Below the pieces are notes generated by a model. It was not told the origin of the DNA. It did not search any database and worked only from the letters and a program-made list of their open reading frames with translations. A stretch of 48,567 bases of DNA from Chloroflexota bacterium (GTDB lineage: Bacteria; Chloroflexota; Dormibacteria; Dormibacterales; Dormibacteraceae). Location of the stretch: assembly GCA_005881275.1 (NCBI GenBank), contig VBEF01000054.1:1-48567 (forward strand), written 5' to 3'. Made by a program: the position numbers and the translations under genes. Below, one piece after another: positions 1-8,402 of the stretch. Positions within the stretch are counted from its first letter, which is position 1, and each line of letters opens with the position of its first letter.

Positions 1-410
1 TTGCTCAGGTTCAAGCTGCCGCCGTCATCGACGATGAGGAATCGGAACTTGTTCGTTCCCCCCCGGGTGATGGTCGCCCCGTTGCCCACCACGGTGACGG
101 TGCCTTGGATGTCAGGGAACGCGTTGTCTCCATCTGTCGTGTTGTCCTTCACGGTCATCGTGTACGTGCAGCCTGCCGTCAGCGTGACGGTGCCGCTCTG
201 ACCCGTACCGGATACCGCGGCGAGGGCCGTGACGAGGTCGGCCGCGTTGCACGGAACATCGGCTGCCCCGGCCACCACCGGAGTTGCGACCACGCTGGCC
301 AAGGCGATGAGGCAGCCGAGGACCCCGATCGTCGCGGTCTTCTTTATGCGCAGGAATGAGGAAGCCAGGGACCGGCGCGAACCGTCGGCAGATGTTGTTT
401 TGCTAGCCAT
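1..410 (-). CDS. Secreted beta-helix-like protein, N-terminal part (cut by window edge)
   Basis: This reading frame starts at the ATG at 410 and runs off the left edge, so only about 136 residues are visible. The N-terminus is basic (SFLRIKK), followed by a hydrophobic stretch (IGVLGCLIALASVVATPVV) and an Ala-rich cleavage region, a clear Sec-type signal peptide. The mature start (VPCNAADLVTALAAV, then GTVTLTAGCTYTMT and VVGNGATITRGG) resembles the first coils of right-handed parallel beta-helix or polymorphic-outer-membrane-type secreted proteins. An AAGG-type ribosome site lies just upstream, and a promoter with operator-like boxes lies at 453-536. The function cannot be given from this fragment. 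The family call is inference; signal peptide and frame are seen directly. Confidence 0.75.
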   Translation of the reverse strand, partial: MASKTTSADGSRRSLASSFLRIKKTATIGVLGCLIALASVVATPVVAGAADVPCNAADLVTALAAVSGTGQSGTVTLTAGCTYTMTVKDNTTDGDNAFPDIQGTVTVVGNGATITRGGTNKFRFLIVDDGGSLNLS

Positions 411-452
411 GGCCTACCTTTCTGACTGCGGTTGCTGGGGGCACTGCGAGCG

Positions 453-482
453 ACCGTAAAGTCGTCGTTAACCCGCCGTCAA
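453..482 (-). promoter_or_regulatory. Predicted promoter of the beta-helix-like gene
   Basis: On the minus strand TTGACG (482-477) is followed after 18 bases by TACGGT (458-453), about 43 bases before the ATG at 410. The same -35 and -10 sequences recur upstream of the gene at 708-1334, which supports a real promoter. Confidence 0.5.
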
Positions 483-484
483 TC

Positions 485-536
485 GGTACATATGTCCCGC
501 GCCAGCTAAGCGCTTGACCCGGCCGGGACATCCGAC
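485..536. promoter_or_regulatory. Operator-like boxes upstream of the promoter
   Basis: GGTACATATGTCCC at 485-498 abuts the -35 and has a palindromic ACATATGT core. A second box, GCCGGGACATCCGAC, lies at 522-536. TGTCCCG (493-499) and CGGGACA (524-530) form an inverted pair with centres 31 bases apart, close to three helical turns. Close versions of both boxes recur at 1431-1473. Confidence 0.45.
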
Positions 537-707
537 CTACACCCGTCGGGCTCGCCGTATGAGCCAAACGGCGCCGCCGACTCGAACATGGTCGAGCCGT
601 CGAGGCGCTTCGTCATGCGCCGGTTGTTGAGCGACCCCAGGTGAAGGGTCGGCTGTAGCACCACCCGGCTCTAGGACAACAAGGATGCCTCTGGGCGCCC
701 GTCCCAC

Positions 708-1334
708 TCACACAGCCGGAGTGGATCGGAAGTCGATGGCGAGCCGAACAGGGCTGTCCAGAAAGGCCATGCGGTAACAGGGAACGCCCGCCAGACCGAT
801 CGCCCACTGCACCGTTCCTTTGTAGTCCTGGACCTTGCGCACCTCGACCACCAGCGGATACCCGGTTTTGAGGTCATCCGGTCCGCTGTAACGGCTGTGG
901 CCGTCAGCCCCTGGGACAGTGACCAGGGCGCCGTTCCGGCCTTTGAGCGTGACGGGCTTCCCGCTGGGTTTTTGAGGGAACGTGGCACCGAGCTGAGTGG
1001 TGAGCTGGGCTTGAGCCGGGCCGCCGCCGGCGAACTGGATGACGACCCGGTCGTAGCCGGTTTGGGTGGCGGCCCCGACGCCTTCGATCAACGCGAGGGA
1101 GCGCGTCGGAGCAAGACCAAGGCCGGCGCTGCCCAGGCAGTTGAATGGAAGGGCGGCAAACCAGTCCGGTGCCGACCGATCGATGCTTGAAGACGGCGAG
1201 GCGCTGCGCCCTGGGTTGGGACCGCTGTTCGTTCTGATCGCCACGATGACGCCCAGGACGATGGCGGCAATCAGCACCAGCGCGATCGGAGCCATCGAGT
1301 ACCGGTCCCAGACGTAGCGCGTTGTCGGGCGCAT
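708..1334 (-). CDS. Membrane-anchored protein with AMIN-like extracytoplasmic domain
   Basis: A short cytoplasmic start (MRPTTRYVWDRYS) is followed by one membrane helix (MAPIALVLIAAIVLGVIVA), a Ser/Pro linker and a domain of about 120 residues. That domain contains GYDRVVIQFAGGGP, KGRNGALVTVPGAD and CYRMAFLDSPVRLAIDF, and is clearly paralogous to the extracytoplasmic domain of the protein at 42800-43540. This layout matches AMIN-like domains of Gram-positive-type surface proteins. The frame is open to a TTG at 1385, but a predicted promoter at 1402-1430 would leave almost no leader, so the ATG at 1334 is preferred. No ribosome site is obvious for either start. Unlike the paralog, no sigma factor is next to it. 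The role is unknown; a sensor or cell-surface binding function is plausible. Confidence 0.7.
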   Translation of the reverse strand: MRPTTRYVWDRYSMAPIALVLIAAIVLGVIVAIRTNSGPNPGRSASPSSSIDRSAPDWFAALPFNCLGSAGLGLAPTRSLALIEGVGAATQTGYDRVVIQFAGGGPAQAQLTTQLGATFPQKPSGKPVTLKGRNGALVTVPGADGHSRYSGPDDLKTGYPLVVEVRKVQDYKGTVQWAIGLAGVPCYRMAFLDSPVRLAIDFRSTPAV

Positions 1335-1401
1335 GGCAGATCGCGGCGCCGTTACGGCACGAGCAGCGGCGGGCGGGAATTTCAATCGGTGTTACAGGGC
1401 G

Positions 1402-1430
1402 ACCGTAGAGGCCCCCCGAACCACCGTCAA
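1402..1430 (-). promoter_or_regulatory. Predicted promoter of the AMIN-like gene
   Basis: TTGACG (1430-1425) and TACGGT (1407-1402) are separated by 17 bases on the minus strand. The hexamers and the following GGTCGC match those at 453-482. Expected transcription start is about 1395. Confidence 0.5.
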
Positions 1431-1473
1431 GATGTACATCTGTCCTCTCCTCTGAATAGCCGGGACATTCGAC
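1431..1473. promoter_or_regulatory. Operator-like boxes, second copy
   Basis: GATGTACATCTGTCC (1431-1445) directly upstream of the -35 and GCCGGGACATTCGAC (1459-1473) match the two boxes at 485-536. The gap between the -35 and the distal box is about one helical turn shorter here, which keeps the two boxes on the same face of the helix. Confidence 0.45.
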
Positions 1474-1748
1474 CCACGGCGCTCACCGGCTTCGAGCCAT
1501 TGCCCGCGATGCGACTGGGACGCGCGCCCAGACCTTCCTTCCTGGCCCATTGGCAGCCACGCCCGCGCGGAGCAGGATCGGCTACAGGGAGCGGCAGGCC
1601 GGGATGGGGCAATCCGACATGGCGGGAGGCTCGACCCGTCTGGGTCTAGGCAGCTCTGTCGCTCCCGCCATTGCATCCAGCAACCGCGACCACTGTTGCC
1701 CGTTCTCTATCCATGGGAGTTGCGACAGAGCTAATGTTGCGGTTGACC

Positions 1749-2216
1749 ATGCAGACCCAGCTCGCGCGCTCCAGCCGGAGCTTGCGGCGGGGTTCGACCG
1801 CCGGCTGGCGCTGGGGCCGGACGAGCGGCGAGCGCAGCCTGAGGCTCTATCGCCGGGTGGTCAAGGCCTGTGTGGGCGCTGAGAATCGCCGGCCCGTCCG
1901 GATTGTCATGAGGGTGGTTCCTCGCGCCGGCAAGGCGAAGGCAGCCGGCACTGTATTTGCTCCCGGCGAGAAGAGCACGCTGGAGCTGGGTTCGTGCATC
2001 GTCCTGAGCGCCCTTGGCCTCGGCATGCAGTTCGGCCGCTGGCCCGTGTGGTCGGCTCTGGTCGCCGTGGGCGGCTACCTGACGTGGGTCGTCATCTACT
2101 CCGAGGCGACGGTTCAGGCCAGGCGGCGTCGGGCCCTTCCCCGCCACCCGGCCTCCGCCGCCCTGGGCTCAGAAGAGACGGCCTCTTCGCCACCACAGGA
2201 ACAGATACCCACCTAG
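1749..2216 (+). CDS. Small two-helix membrane protein of unknown function
   Basis: The frame has the high third-position GC of its neighbours from about 1749 onward. The frame is open back to a TTG at 1671, but the codons before 1749 look less coding-like. A very basic N-terminal half (RSSRSLRRG, RLYRRVVK) is followed by two hydrophobic segments, around LELGSCIVLSALGLGM and VWSALVAVGGYLTWVVIY, and a short polar tail. I recognise no family. Its 3' end overlaps the end of the convergent phosphoesterase gene by 48 bases. No ribosome site is visible, so the start is uncertain. Confidence 0.4.
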   Translation: MQTQLARSSRSLRRGSTAGWRWGRTSGERSLRLYRRVVKACVGAENRRPVRIVMRVVPRAGKAKAAGTVFAPGEKSTLELGSCIVLSALGLGMQFGRWPVWSALVAVGGYLTWVVIYSEATVQARRRRALPRHPASAALGSEETASSPPQEQIPT

Positions 2217-5200
2217 CCCGCTGGCCACGACCGATCCGAGCAGGGTCCCCATCAGTGCCGTGTTGCGGTCGGACCCGGATCCCGCCAAGTCGGCTGCCGG
2301 TTGCACCGCCCTGGCCGACCGCGAGGCCGGCGAAGACGGGGACGGCTCGGCTGACGGTGACGGTTGCTGCGGCGCCAGAGAGGCCGCTGCCGGTGGAGGT
2401 CCGCCCGGCATCCTGTCGGATCCGGCGCCCTTGCCGGGGTTCGATGCGCCGGGGGGAGCCGGTGCGGGCGGCGGCGCTTTGGCCGAGATTTTCGCCACGA
2501 CTCCCGTCCACGTTCCGCCGGCGGAGTCATGCACCGTCAGCGTTGGATGGAATTCTCCGGCGCCGTAGGAGTGCGTTGCCGATGAGCCGGCCGCCGTGGC
2601 GGTGTCGCCAAAGCCCCACGTGTAGCTGTACGGGGCCAGTCCGCCGCTTGCGGACGCGGTGAAGCCGACCAGAAGAGGCGCCTCACCTGCGGCAGGCATG
2701 GCGGTCGTCGAGATGCTGAGCGCGGGATAGACGGTCAGCTGAACACTGGCCTGCGAGGTCACCCCGTGACTGTCGGTGACCGTCAGGCGCGCGCTGTAAC
2801 TGCCGGCCGAGGTGTAGGTGTGGTTGACCGAGCTCTGGCTCGATGTGGTCCCATCACCAAGGTTCCAGGCGAAGGTGTACGGCGGCGTGCCGCCGGTCAA
2901 GGAACCGCTGAGGGCCGCCGCCATGGGCGCATCACCGCTCGACGTGGCCGACGCGGCGGACGCCACGAGCGGTCCCGCCGCCACGTTGACGGTCAGCGGC
3001 GCGACCGGAACGACGGAGCCGTTGGCGTCGGTGACCATGAGCGAAACGGTGAACGTTCCAGGTACGCCGTACGAGTGAGCCGGGTTCTGGCTGATCGATG
3101 TGGCGCCGTCGCCGAAGGCCCATCTGTAGCTGAAGGGGGCCTTGCCGCCCGACGTGTTGGCGGTGAAAGCGACGGGAAGCGGAGCCGTGCCGCTGCCAGG
3201 CGAAACCGAATCCGAGGCGGTCAGCGTGGGCGACACGTCCACCGTGGCCTGTGCAGCCGCGGAGTGGTTCTGCGCGTCCGTCACCGTCAGCGTGGCCGTG
3301 TACGTGCCGGCCGTGACGTAGAGGTGACTTGGATTCTGGGCGTTCGAGGTGGTGCCGTCGCCCAACGACCATGTAAAGGAGTAGGGAAGCGTCCCGCCGC
3401 TGGCGGAACCGAAGAAGGCGGCCGTCACGGGCGCGTCCCCCGCGGTCGGCGCGGCGCCTGCCCTCGCAGAGAGCGGGCCGGACACCGAGATGGGTCCGAC
3501 GTTCGCCTGGACCTTGCCTCCGACGGCATCCGTGACGGTCAGCGTGGCGGTGAAGATGCCGGCGGACACATAGGTGTGACTCGGGTTCTGGGTGTTGCCG
3601 GTCGCACCGTCAGCAAAGGTCCACTGGTAGCCATACGGCGCGACGCCGCCCGACACTGACGCTGTGAAGTTGACCGCGACCGGCGCGCTCCCGGAGATGG
3701 GCGATGCGTTTGCGGTCGCGACCGGGCCTGTATGCACCGTGATGACGACGTTCGCCGATGCGCTCTGTCCGGATGCGTCGGTTGCCGTGAAGACGGCCGT
3801 GTATGTGCCGGCTGCACCGTAGAGGTGGCTCGGATTCTGCACGCCGTGAGAGGTCGCTCCGTCGCCGAAGCTCCACGCGTATGTGTACGTTGGCGTCCCG
3901 CTCGAGGCGAGGCCACTGAGGTTGATGGTCAGAGGAGCATCACCTGTAGTGATGTTTGAGGAGGCGGTTGCGGATGGCGGCGGATTGACCGTGACGGCGA
4001 GGCTCGCATTCGCCATGTGTCCCACGCCGTCGAGGACGGTCAGCTGCACCGTGAAGACGCCTGTCGAGGCGTAGCTGTGCGTTGGATTCAGGTTTCGCGA
4101 CGTGCTTCCATCGCCAAAGTCCCATGTGTAGCCGAAAGGTGACGTCCCACCGGCGAGCGTCGACGTGAACGCGATGTTCGTGTGGACGTCAGCCGCCGAA
4201 GGATTTGCCGCAACAATCAATGTGGGCTCGGGGGCAACCGCTACGTTGACGGACGACTTCGCCGTCACCCCGGCGGAGTCCGTGACTGTCACGGTCGGGG
4301 TATAGCTGCCCGCCGCCGCGTACACGTGATTCGGATTCTGAGTGGTGCTGGTTGCACCATCCCCGAAGGCCCAGCTGTAGGTGTATGAGCCTGCGCCACC
4401 AGTCGCCGAGCTGTTGAAGCTCACCGTGACGGGCACATCGCCCGATGTCGGCGAGCCGCTTGTCGACGCGACAAGGGTGGACCTCACTGTTATGGCAGCC
4501 GTGGACGCCGAGGCCTGTACTCCGCGCGCGTCAGTGACCACAACTGTCGCCGTGTAAGTGCCGGCGCCGGTGTATGTGTGGCTGGGATTCCGGCTGGTCG
4601 ACGTGCCTCCGTCGTTGAAGTTCCAAGCGAATGAGTAAGGCGCGAGGCCGCCGCTACCGCTGCCGGTGAAGCTGACGGCCAGAGGCGCGCTGCCAGATGT
4701 CGGACTCGCTGCTCCACTCGCGCTCAACGGCGTCGTCGGAGTGGATGAAGGCGAGGGTGAAGGTGTGGACGTAGGCGAGGGAGTTGGCGTCGGCGAAGGT
4801 GACGGCGAGGGCGAGCCCGAACCGTTGATCGATTGCGAGTTGATCGACTGCACCGCTGCAACGTTGCCCGGCTGGTTGATCATCTGCGCTCCGAGGTAAT
4901 CCCACGCGTACACCCAGTAGCCGATCGCGCCCTGGTTCTTCCAGTGATCGAACTGAGCCTGGATCTCCGTCGGCGTCGGCCAGCGCCACGGACTTGCGCT
5001 GAAGTCCTGGATGATGAACTCCCAGTTCGTCAGGCCGGCAGCGTGGATCTGCTGCACGGCGCTGTCGATCGCCGAGTAATCGCACGGTCCGCTCTCGCAT
5101 GGATACACATCGAATGCGAGGATGTCGACCGTTCCCTTCATCGTTACGCCGTTTCTCACTGGGTTACCGACCTGAAACTGGTCATCGGCGACCCAGGTTT

Positions 5201-6608
5201 TCGCCGCCGGGTCGGCGCCATGCACCGCTTGCGTGATGGATGCATAGACCGCGGCTGCATTGCAGCCGAATGCAGTCGGCTCGTCGCCGATCTCATAGCG
5301 AAGGCCGCTATAGCCGGCGCTGACGTTGGCCTGCACCATGGCGGCGACGGCCGCGTTGCTCAGCGTCTGAGCACATGTGTTGTTGTCATACGCGGGGACC
5401 CAGACCATGCCCTTGATTCCGTTCGCCGCCTGCGCGGCGGCGCCGTCCTGGACTCCTCCGTCAGTTGAAGCGTTGAATCCCGCCGCATGCATCGCCGCGT
5501 AGTCCGTCGAGGTGTAGCGGAAGATGCCGCGCGTGCCGGCCGAAGGAGCGGGCACCGGGCTCGGTGATGGACCTGGTGATGTGGAAGGGCTCGGTGACGG
5601 CAACGCGGTCGGCGTCGGCGTCGGAGAAGGACTCGGTGAGGGCGAGGGGCTCGGTGGAGGCGGTGGTGGGGGCGCAGCCCCGGCGAGAAGCGGGAGGATG
5701 TCTCCCACGCTGGTGCTGGCCGAGCTGCCGAGCAGCGGCACGCCGTAGGCCTCTTCTAGGCCGCGCAGCGTTCCGTACTCGTTGCCGCCGTTAGCGGCTG
5801 TCCCGTGGGCCGAGCCGATGACCAGGGTCAGGACCTGTTCGGTCGACGCGCCCTCGTCCCAGGTGATGACGATCCGGCTGCCTGGCGTCCCGGTCCACCA
5901 GCTCGAGGCTTTGACCTGATTGACCAGACCCTGCAGAAAAGCGTCGCCCTGGGCGGGCGTGCCGTTGTGCATGTCGTTGATGATGTTTGGCGAGACCCAT
6001 ATGAAGGGCGGCGCGGTGCCGGCGTTCAAGTCGGCGGTCAGCTGCGGGTACGGGACGTCGCGGTTGCACTGCGCCGGGTTGTTGCGCACCGAGTTGAAGT
6101 ACATGAACGGGTTGTGGTTGACGTCGTAGTTGGCCGGGCCAAACTGATCTGTCAGGTCACATGCGACCGGCATGTCCTCCATGTAGGCCTTCCATGCGAT
6201 GCCCGCGGACGCGAGCGAGTCGGTGAACTGCGGGCCGGCGTACGTCCCATCCTGAGGCGTCGTATCCGGCGGGTTGTTCTGGATCGAGCCGGAGACAAGG
6301 CCAAGATAGTTCGGCAGGCTCGGATGGCTCAGATCCGTCGTGCTCACAGATCCGTTCGCGGCCACCTGTGCGTTGACGAAAGGCATCGATGCATTGCCAA
6401 CAATCTGTTCGTAGCTGGTGTTTTCCATCAACACCATCAATACGTGGGGCTGTATGGCTGCTACGAGGGGCGGTTTGGCTGCGGCCTGCGCCCCAAGCCC
6501 GAATGGCATGAGGAGCAAACCCAGGAGCGCCGCGGCTCCGATGACGGCAAAGACTCGAAGGCTCGCCGGCGTTTTTGCTACCGCGCTCACGTGAGCATGG
6601 CTCCGCAA
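2169..6608 (-). CDS. Secreted phosphoesterase with GH-like domain, nine PKD domains and C-terminal membrane anchor
   Basis: A signal peptide (hydrophobic stretch near residues 19-40) is followed by a phosphoesterase domain of the acid phosphatase/phospholipase C superfamily at about 50-310. Its landmarks are MENTSYEQIVG, HPSLPNYLGLVSGS, YDVNHNPFMYF and ITWDEG. A Pro/Ser/Thr linker leads to a 230-residue barrel-like domain with GDEP and FDVYPC motifs. A second linker and nine PKD repeats of about 83 residues follow (YxWxFGDG, NPSHTY, GTYTATLTVTD). The C-terminus has a Pro-rich spacer and one helix ending in WWRRGR, which suggests anchoring at the outer face of the membrane. Paralogs of the first domain lie at 18128 and 24118. 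The start is TTG at 6608; a GTG at 6590 with GCGGAG upstream is an alternative. Substrate unknown. Confidence 0.85.
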   Translation of the reverse strand: MRSHAHVSAVAKTPASLRVFAVIGAAALLGLLLMPFGLGAQAAAKPPLVAAIQPHVLMVLMENTSYEQIVGNASMPFVNAQVAANGSVSTTDLSHPSLPNYLGLVSGSIQNNPPDTTPQDGTYAGPQFTDSLASAGIAWKAYMEDMPVACDLTDQFGPANYDVNHNPFMYFNSVRNNPAQCNRDVPYPQLTADLNAGTAPPFIWVSPNIINDMHNGTPAQGDAFLQGLVNQVKASSWWTGTPGSRIVITWDEGASTEQVLTLVIGSAHGTAANGGNEYGTLRGLEEAYGVPLLGSSASTSVGDILPLLAGAAPPPPPPPSPSPSPSPSPTPTPTALPSPSPSTSPGPSPSPVPAPSAGTRGIFRYTSTDYAAMHAAGFNASTDGGVQDGAAAQAANGIKGMVWVPAYDNNTCAQTLSNAAVAAMVQANVSAGYSGLRYEIGDEPTAFGCNAAAVYASITQAVHGADPAAKTWVADDQFQVGNPVRNGVTMKGTVDILAFDVYPCESGPCDYSAIDSAVQQIHAAGLTNWEFIIQDFSASPWRWPTPTEIQAQFDHWKNQGAIGYWVYAWDYLGAQMINQPGNVAAVQSINSQSINGSGSPSPSPSPTPTPSPTSTPSPSPSSTPTTPLSASGAASPTSGSAPLAVSFTGSGSGGLAPYSFAWNFNDGGTSTSRNPSHTYTGAGTYTATVVVTDARGVQASASTAAITVRSTLVASTSGSPTSGDVPVTVSFNSSATGGAGSYTYSWAFGDGATSTTQNPNHVYAAAGSYTPTVTVTDSAGVTAKSSVNVAVAPEPTLIVAANPSAADVHTNIAFTSTLAGGTSPFGYTWDFGDGSTSRNLNPTHSYASTGVFTVQLTVLDGVGHMANASLAVTVNPPPSATASSNITTGDAPLTINLSGLASSGTPTYTYAWSFGDGATSHGVQNPSHLYGAAGTYTAVFTATDASGQSASANVVITVHTGPVATANASPISGSAPVAVNFTASVSGGVAPYGYQWTFADGATGNTQNPSHTYVSAGIFTATLTVTDAVGGKVQANVGPISVSGPLSARAGAAPTAGDAPVTAAFFGSASGGTLPYSFTWSLGDGTTSNAQNPSHLYVTAGTYTATLTVTDAQNHSAAAQATVDVSPTLTASDSVSPGSGTAPLPVAFTANTSGGKAPFSYRWAFGDGATSISQNPAHSYGVPGTFTVSLMVTDANGSVVPVAPLTVNVAAGPLVASAASATSSGDAPMAAALSGSLTGGTPPYTFAWNLGDGTTSSQSSVNHTYTSAGSYSARLTVTDSHGVTSQASVQLTVYPALSISTTAMPAAGEAPLLVGFTASASGGLAPYSYTWGFGDTATAAGSSATHSYGAGEFHPTLTVHDSAGGTWTGVVAKISAKAPPPAPAPPGASNPGKGAGSDRMPGGPPPAAASLAPQQPSPSAEPSPSSPASRSARAVQPAADLAGSGSDRNTALMGTLLGSVVASGLGGYLFLWWRRGRLF
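2480..4730 (-). repeat. Array of nine PKD-domain-coding repeats
   Basis: Nine units of roughly 250 bases code for successive PKD domains. Each has an F/L-G/A-DG turn and a closing VTD strand. The units have diverged at DNA level, so the array is old rather than a recent tandem expansion. Ser/Pro/Thr linker repeats flank the adjacent barrel domain at about 4735-4825 and 5540-5685. Confidence 0.85.
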
Positions 6609-7058
6609 TGCTCGAATGGAAATTCGCGCATGTCGATCTACCCCCGGAACGCCGACGTCGGTCAGCGCTTGATCGCTTGGAGCTCCTCTCGCTGATCTCC
6701 AACTTCTTGAACGACCGAAGTTCGTCGTTCTTGCGTTATCTACTCTCCGTCCCCGGCGAGTAAATACCCTTTGGCCCGCAAGGCCATCTGCAGTTCTAAC
6801 CCATTTGGGGCCTAGTGCGCAAGTCCTGGACCTGATCTTTTTTACTCAGGGCAACATGCAGAGGCATATGGGACGACTGACCTAGAGACATCGGGAAGCT
6901 CCATTCCATCGTCCCGATTGCGTCTGGGACAGGGCTCAACGCGATGCCCTTCTTCCCTAATGGAATCTCGATCGACTTCGCATACGCTCGTCGAGTTCCA
7001 CATGAATCGTCTTCTTCACGTTCCCCAATCGATGCAGCAAAGAGAGCGCAGATAACAG
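6609..7058. promoter_or_regulatory. Divergent intergenic region before the polysaccharide operon
   Basis: These 450 bases separate the leftward phosphoesterase gene from the rightward 19 kb operon and probably hold both promoters. I see no credible gene. An inverted repeat GAACGAC/GTCGTTC lies near 6708-6729. CCCATTTGGGGCCTAGT (6800-6816) closely matches a site at 40590-40604 between regulator genes. GGGAC motifs occur at about 6870 and 6927. No confident -35/-10 pair could be assigned. Confidence 0.4.
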
Positions 7059-8402
7059 ATGGCACTGCAGGAAGTCGCACGTCGCGTGTTGCTCGGCCAC
7101 TGGATGGTCATCGCCAGCCTGGTCATCGCATGCATGGCCGGCGTGACGGTGATTCATCTCCGCGAAGCGCCGACCTATACCGCGTCCACTCGCCTGGTGC
7201 TCGACGCCCCCGCACCCACTTCGCTGACGGAGGCAACCGCCATCGCCGACGGAGCGAAGGCCATCGTGACCAGCCCATCACACGTCAGCACCGCGCTGAA
7301 GAACGCCGGCGTGGTGCGCGATCCGGTTGCAGTCATTCGCAACATCACCCTGGCCCCGGGAGGCACATCAGGTGTGCTTCAGCTCTCGTACCAGGACTTG
7401 AATCCCGAGGCTGCGGCAGCGATCGTGAACGCTCTCGCCGACGACCTGATCCAGACACGGCTTGCGGTCAGCCCAGCCGCGCAGCGTGCCGCGCTCGACG
7501 ACCGGATCAGTGTGGCAATCGACCAGATCACCAAACTCGATCAGAAGATCGCCTCGCTGAACGATCAGCTTCAGGCGCTGCAGGTCGATCCCGCCAACGC
7601 GCAGACCGTCGCCGTTCGCGCGCAGATTCTCGCCTACCAGATCAGCGCGGACAGCAACCAGCGCGCCGCGCTGACACAGCAAGAGGTCCAGCTCGAGTCG
7701 GAACGCAACAGCCTCGTTGAGAGAGGCTCGGTTCCCAATCCATCGGTGATCGACAAGGCCTTCCCTCCATCCCATCCCGATCCGTCGCGCCTGCCCATCG
7801 ACCTCGGACTGGCGCTTGTGATCGGCGTGATCCTCGGCGTCGCGGTGTCCTCCGTGCTCGAGATCTTCGGACCGACTCTCGCGAGCGCCGAAGCCATCTC
7901 AGCTGCTCTGGAGACGCCTCTGCTGGGCTGGCTGTCGGAACCGACGGAAACCCTGCGCGACCGGCTTGCGCTGGCAGCGAGCGCAGCCGATGTGGGCGCC
8001 GTCGAGCTGCTTGGCGTCGGCAACATTCCGAGTCTCAGCGCGCTCGCGCGGAGCATGGAAGTGCCCGGTCCGGCTGAGGGCAAGGGACTTGCGATCTTCT
8101 CCGCCGAAGACGCGCCCCCCGCCTATCGCAACGGTTCCGCGTCACCGTCTTCCGGTTTTGTTCTGGTGACGCCAGAGCGAATCCGCAAGGCTGCGCTGGC
8201 CCCCGCACGGAATCTCCTCGCCATCAGCGGGCGCCCGCTTCTCGGCGTCATCGTCCACATGCCAGACCGACCGGCCGAGCCGACGGACCTGCCCAAGCCG
8301 CCGCGCAAAGCGTCGCCCCGCCTGGCGGTCGTCGACCGCGATGGCGATCCGCTGCAGGGCATGAGCCGCGAGATCGCGTCCGATCTGTGGGGTGGCCGTT
8401 GA
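7059..8402 (+). CDS. Wzz-like chain-length determinant with degenerate kinase-like tail
   Basis: This is a polysaccharide co-polymerase-type protein. Helix 1 lies at about residues 14-34 and helix 2 at about 246-266 (LGLALVIGVILGVAVSS). Between them is an extracytoplasmic region with coiled-coil character (IDQITKLDQKIASLNDQLQAL). After helix 2 a roughly 180-residue cytoplasmic region has the outline of a BY-kinase domain (opening PLLGWLSEP, closing GVIVHM) but no Walker A, A' or B motif, so it looks catalytically dead. As first gene of the operon it probably controls export or chain length. A second Wzz-like protein with a separate kinase-like partner lies at 27525-29292. The Wzz assignment is from topology and context. 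Confidence 0.75.
   Translation: MALQEVARRVLLGHWMVIASLVIACMAGVTVIHLREAPTYTASTRLVLDAPAPTSLTEATAIADGAKAIVTSPSHVSTALKNAGVVRDPVAVIRNITLAPGGTSGVLQLSYQDLNPEAAAAIVNALADDLIQTRLAVSPAAQRAALDDRISVAIDQITKLDQKIASLNDQLQALQVDPANAQTVAVRAQILAYQISADSNQRAALTQQEVQLESERNSLVERGSVPNPSVIDKAFPPSHPDPSRLPIDLGLALVIGVILGVAVSSVLEIFGPTLASAEAISAALETPLLGWLSEPTETLRDRLALAASAADVGAVELLGVGNIPSLSALARSMEVPGPAEGKGLAIFSAEDAPPAYRNGSASPSSGFVLVTPERIRKAALAPARNLLAISGRPLLGVIVHMPDRPAEPTDLPKPPRKASPRLAVVDRDGDPLQGMSREIASDLWGGR

Noticed and set aside
2480-4730. Possible CRISPR or satellite array in the regularly spaced repeats
   Set aside because: The period matches PKD domains, units are diverged and coding throughout, and no identical short repeats with unique spacers are present.
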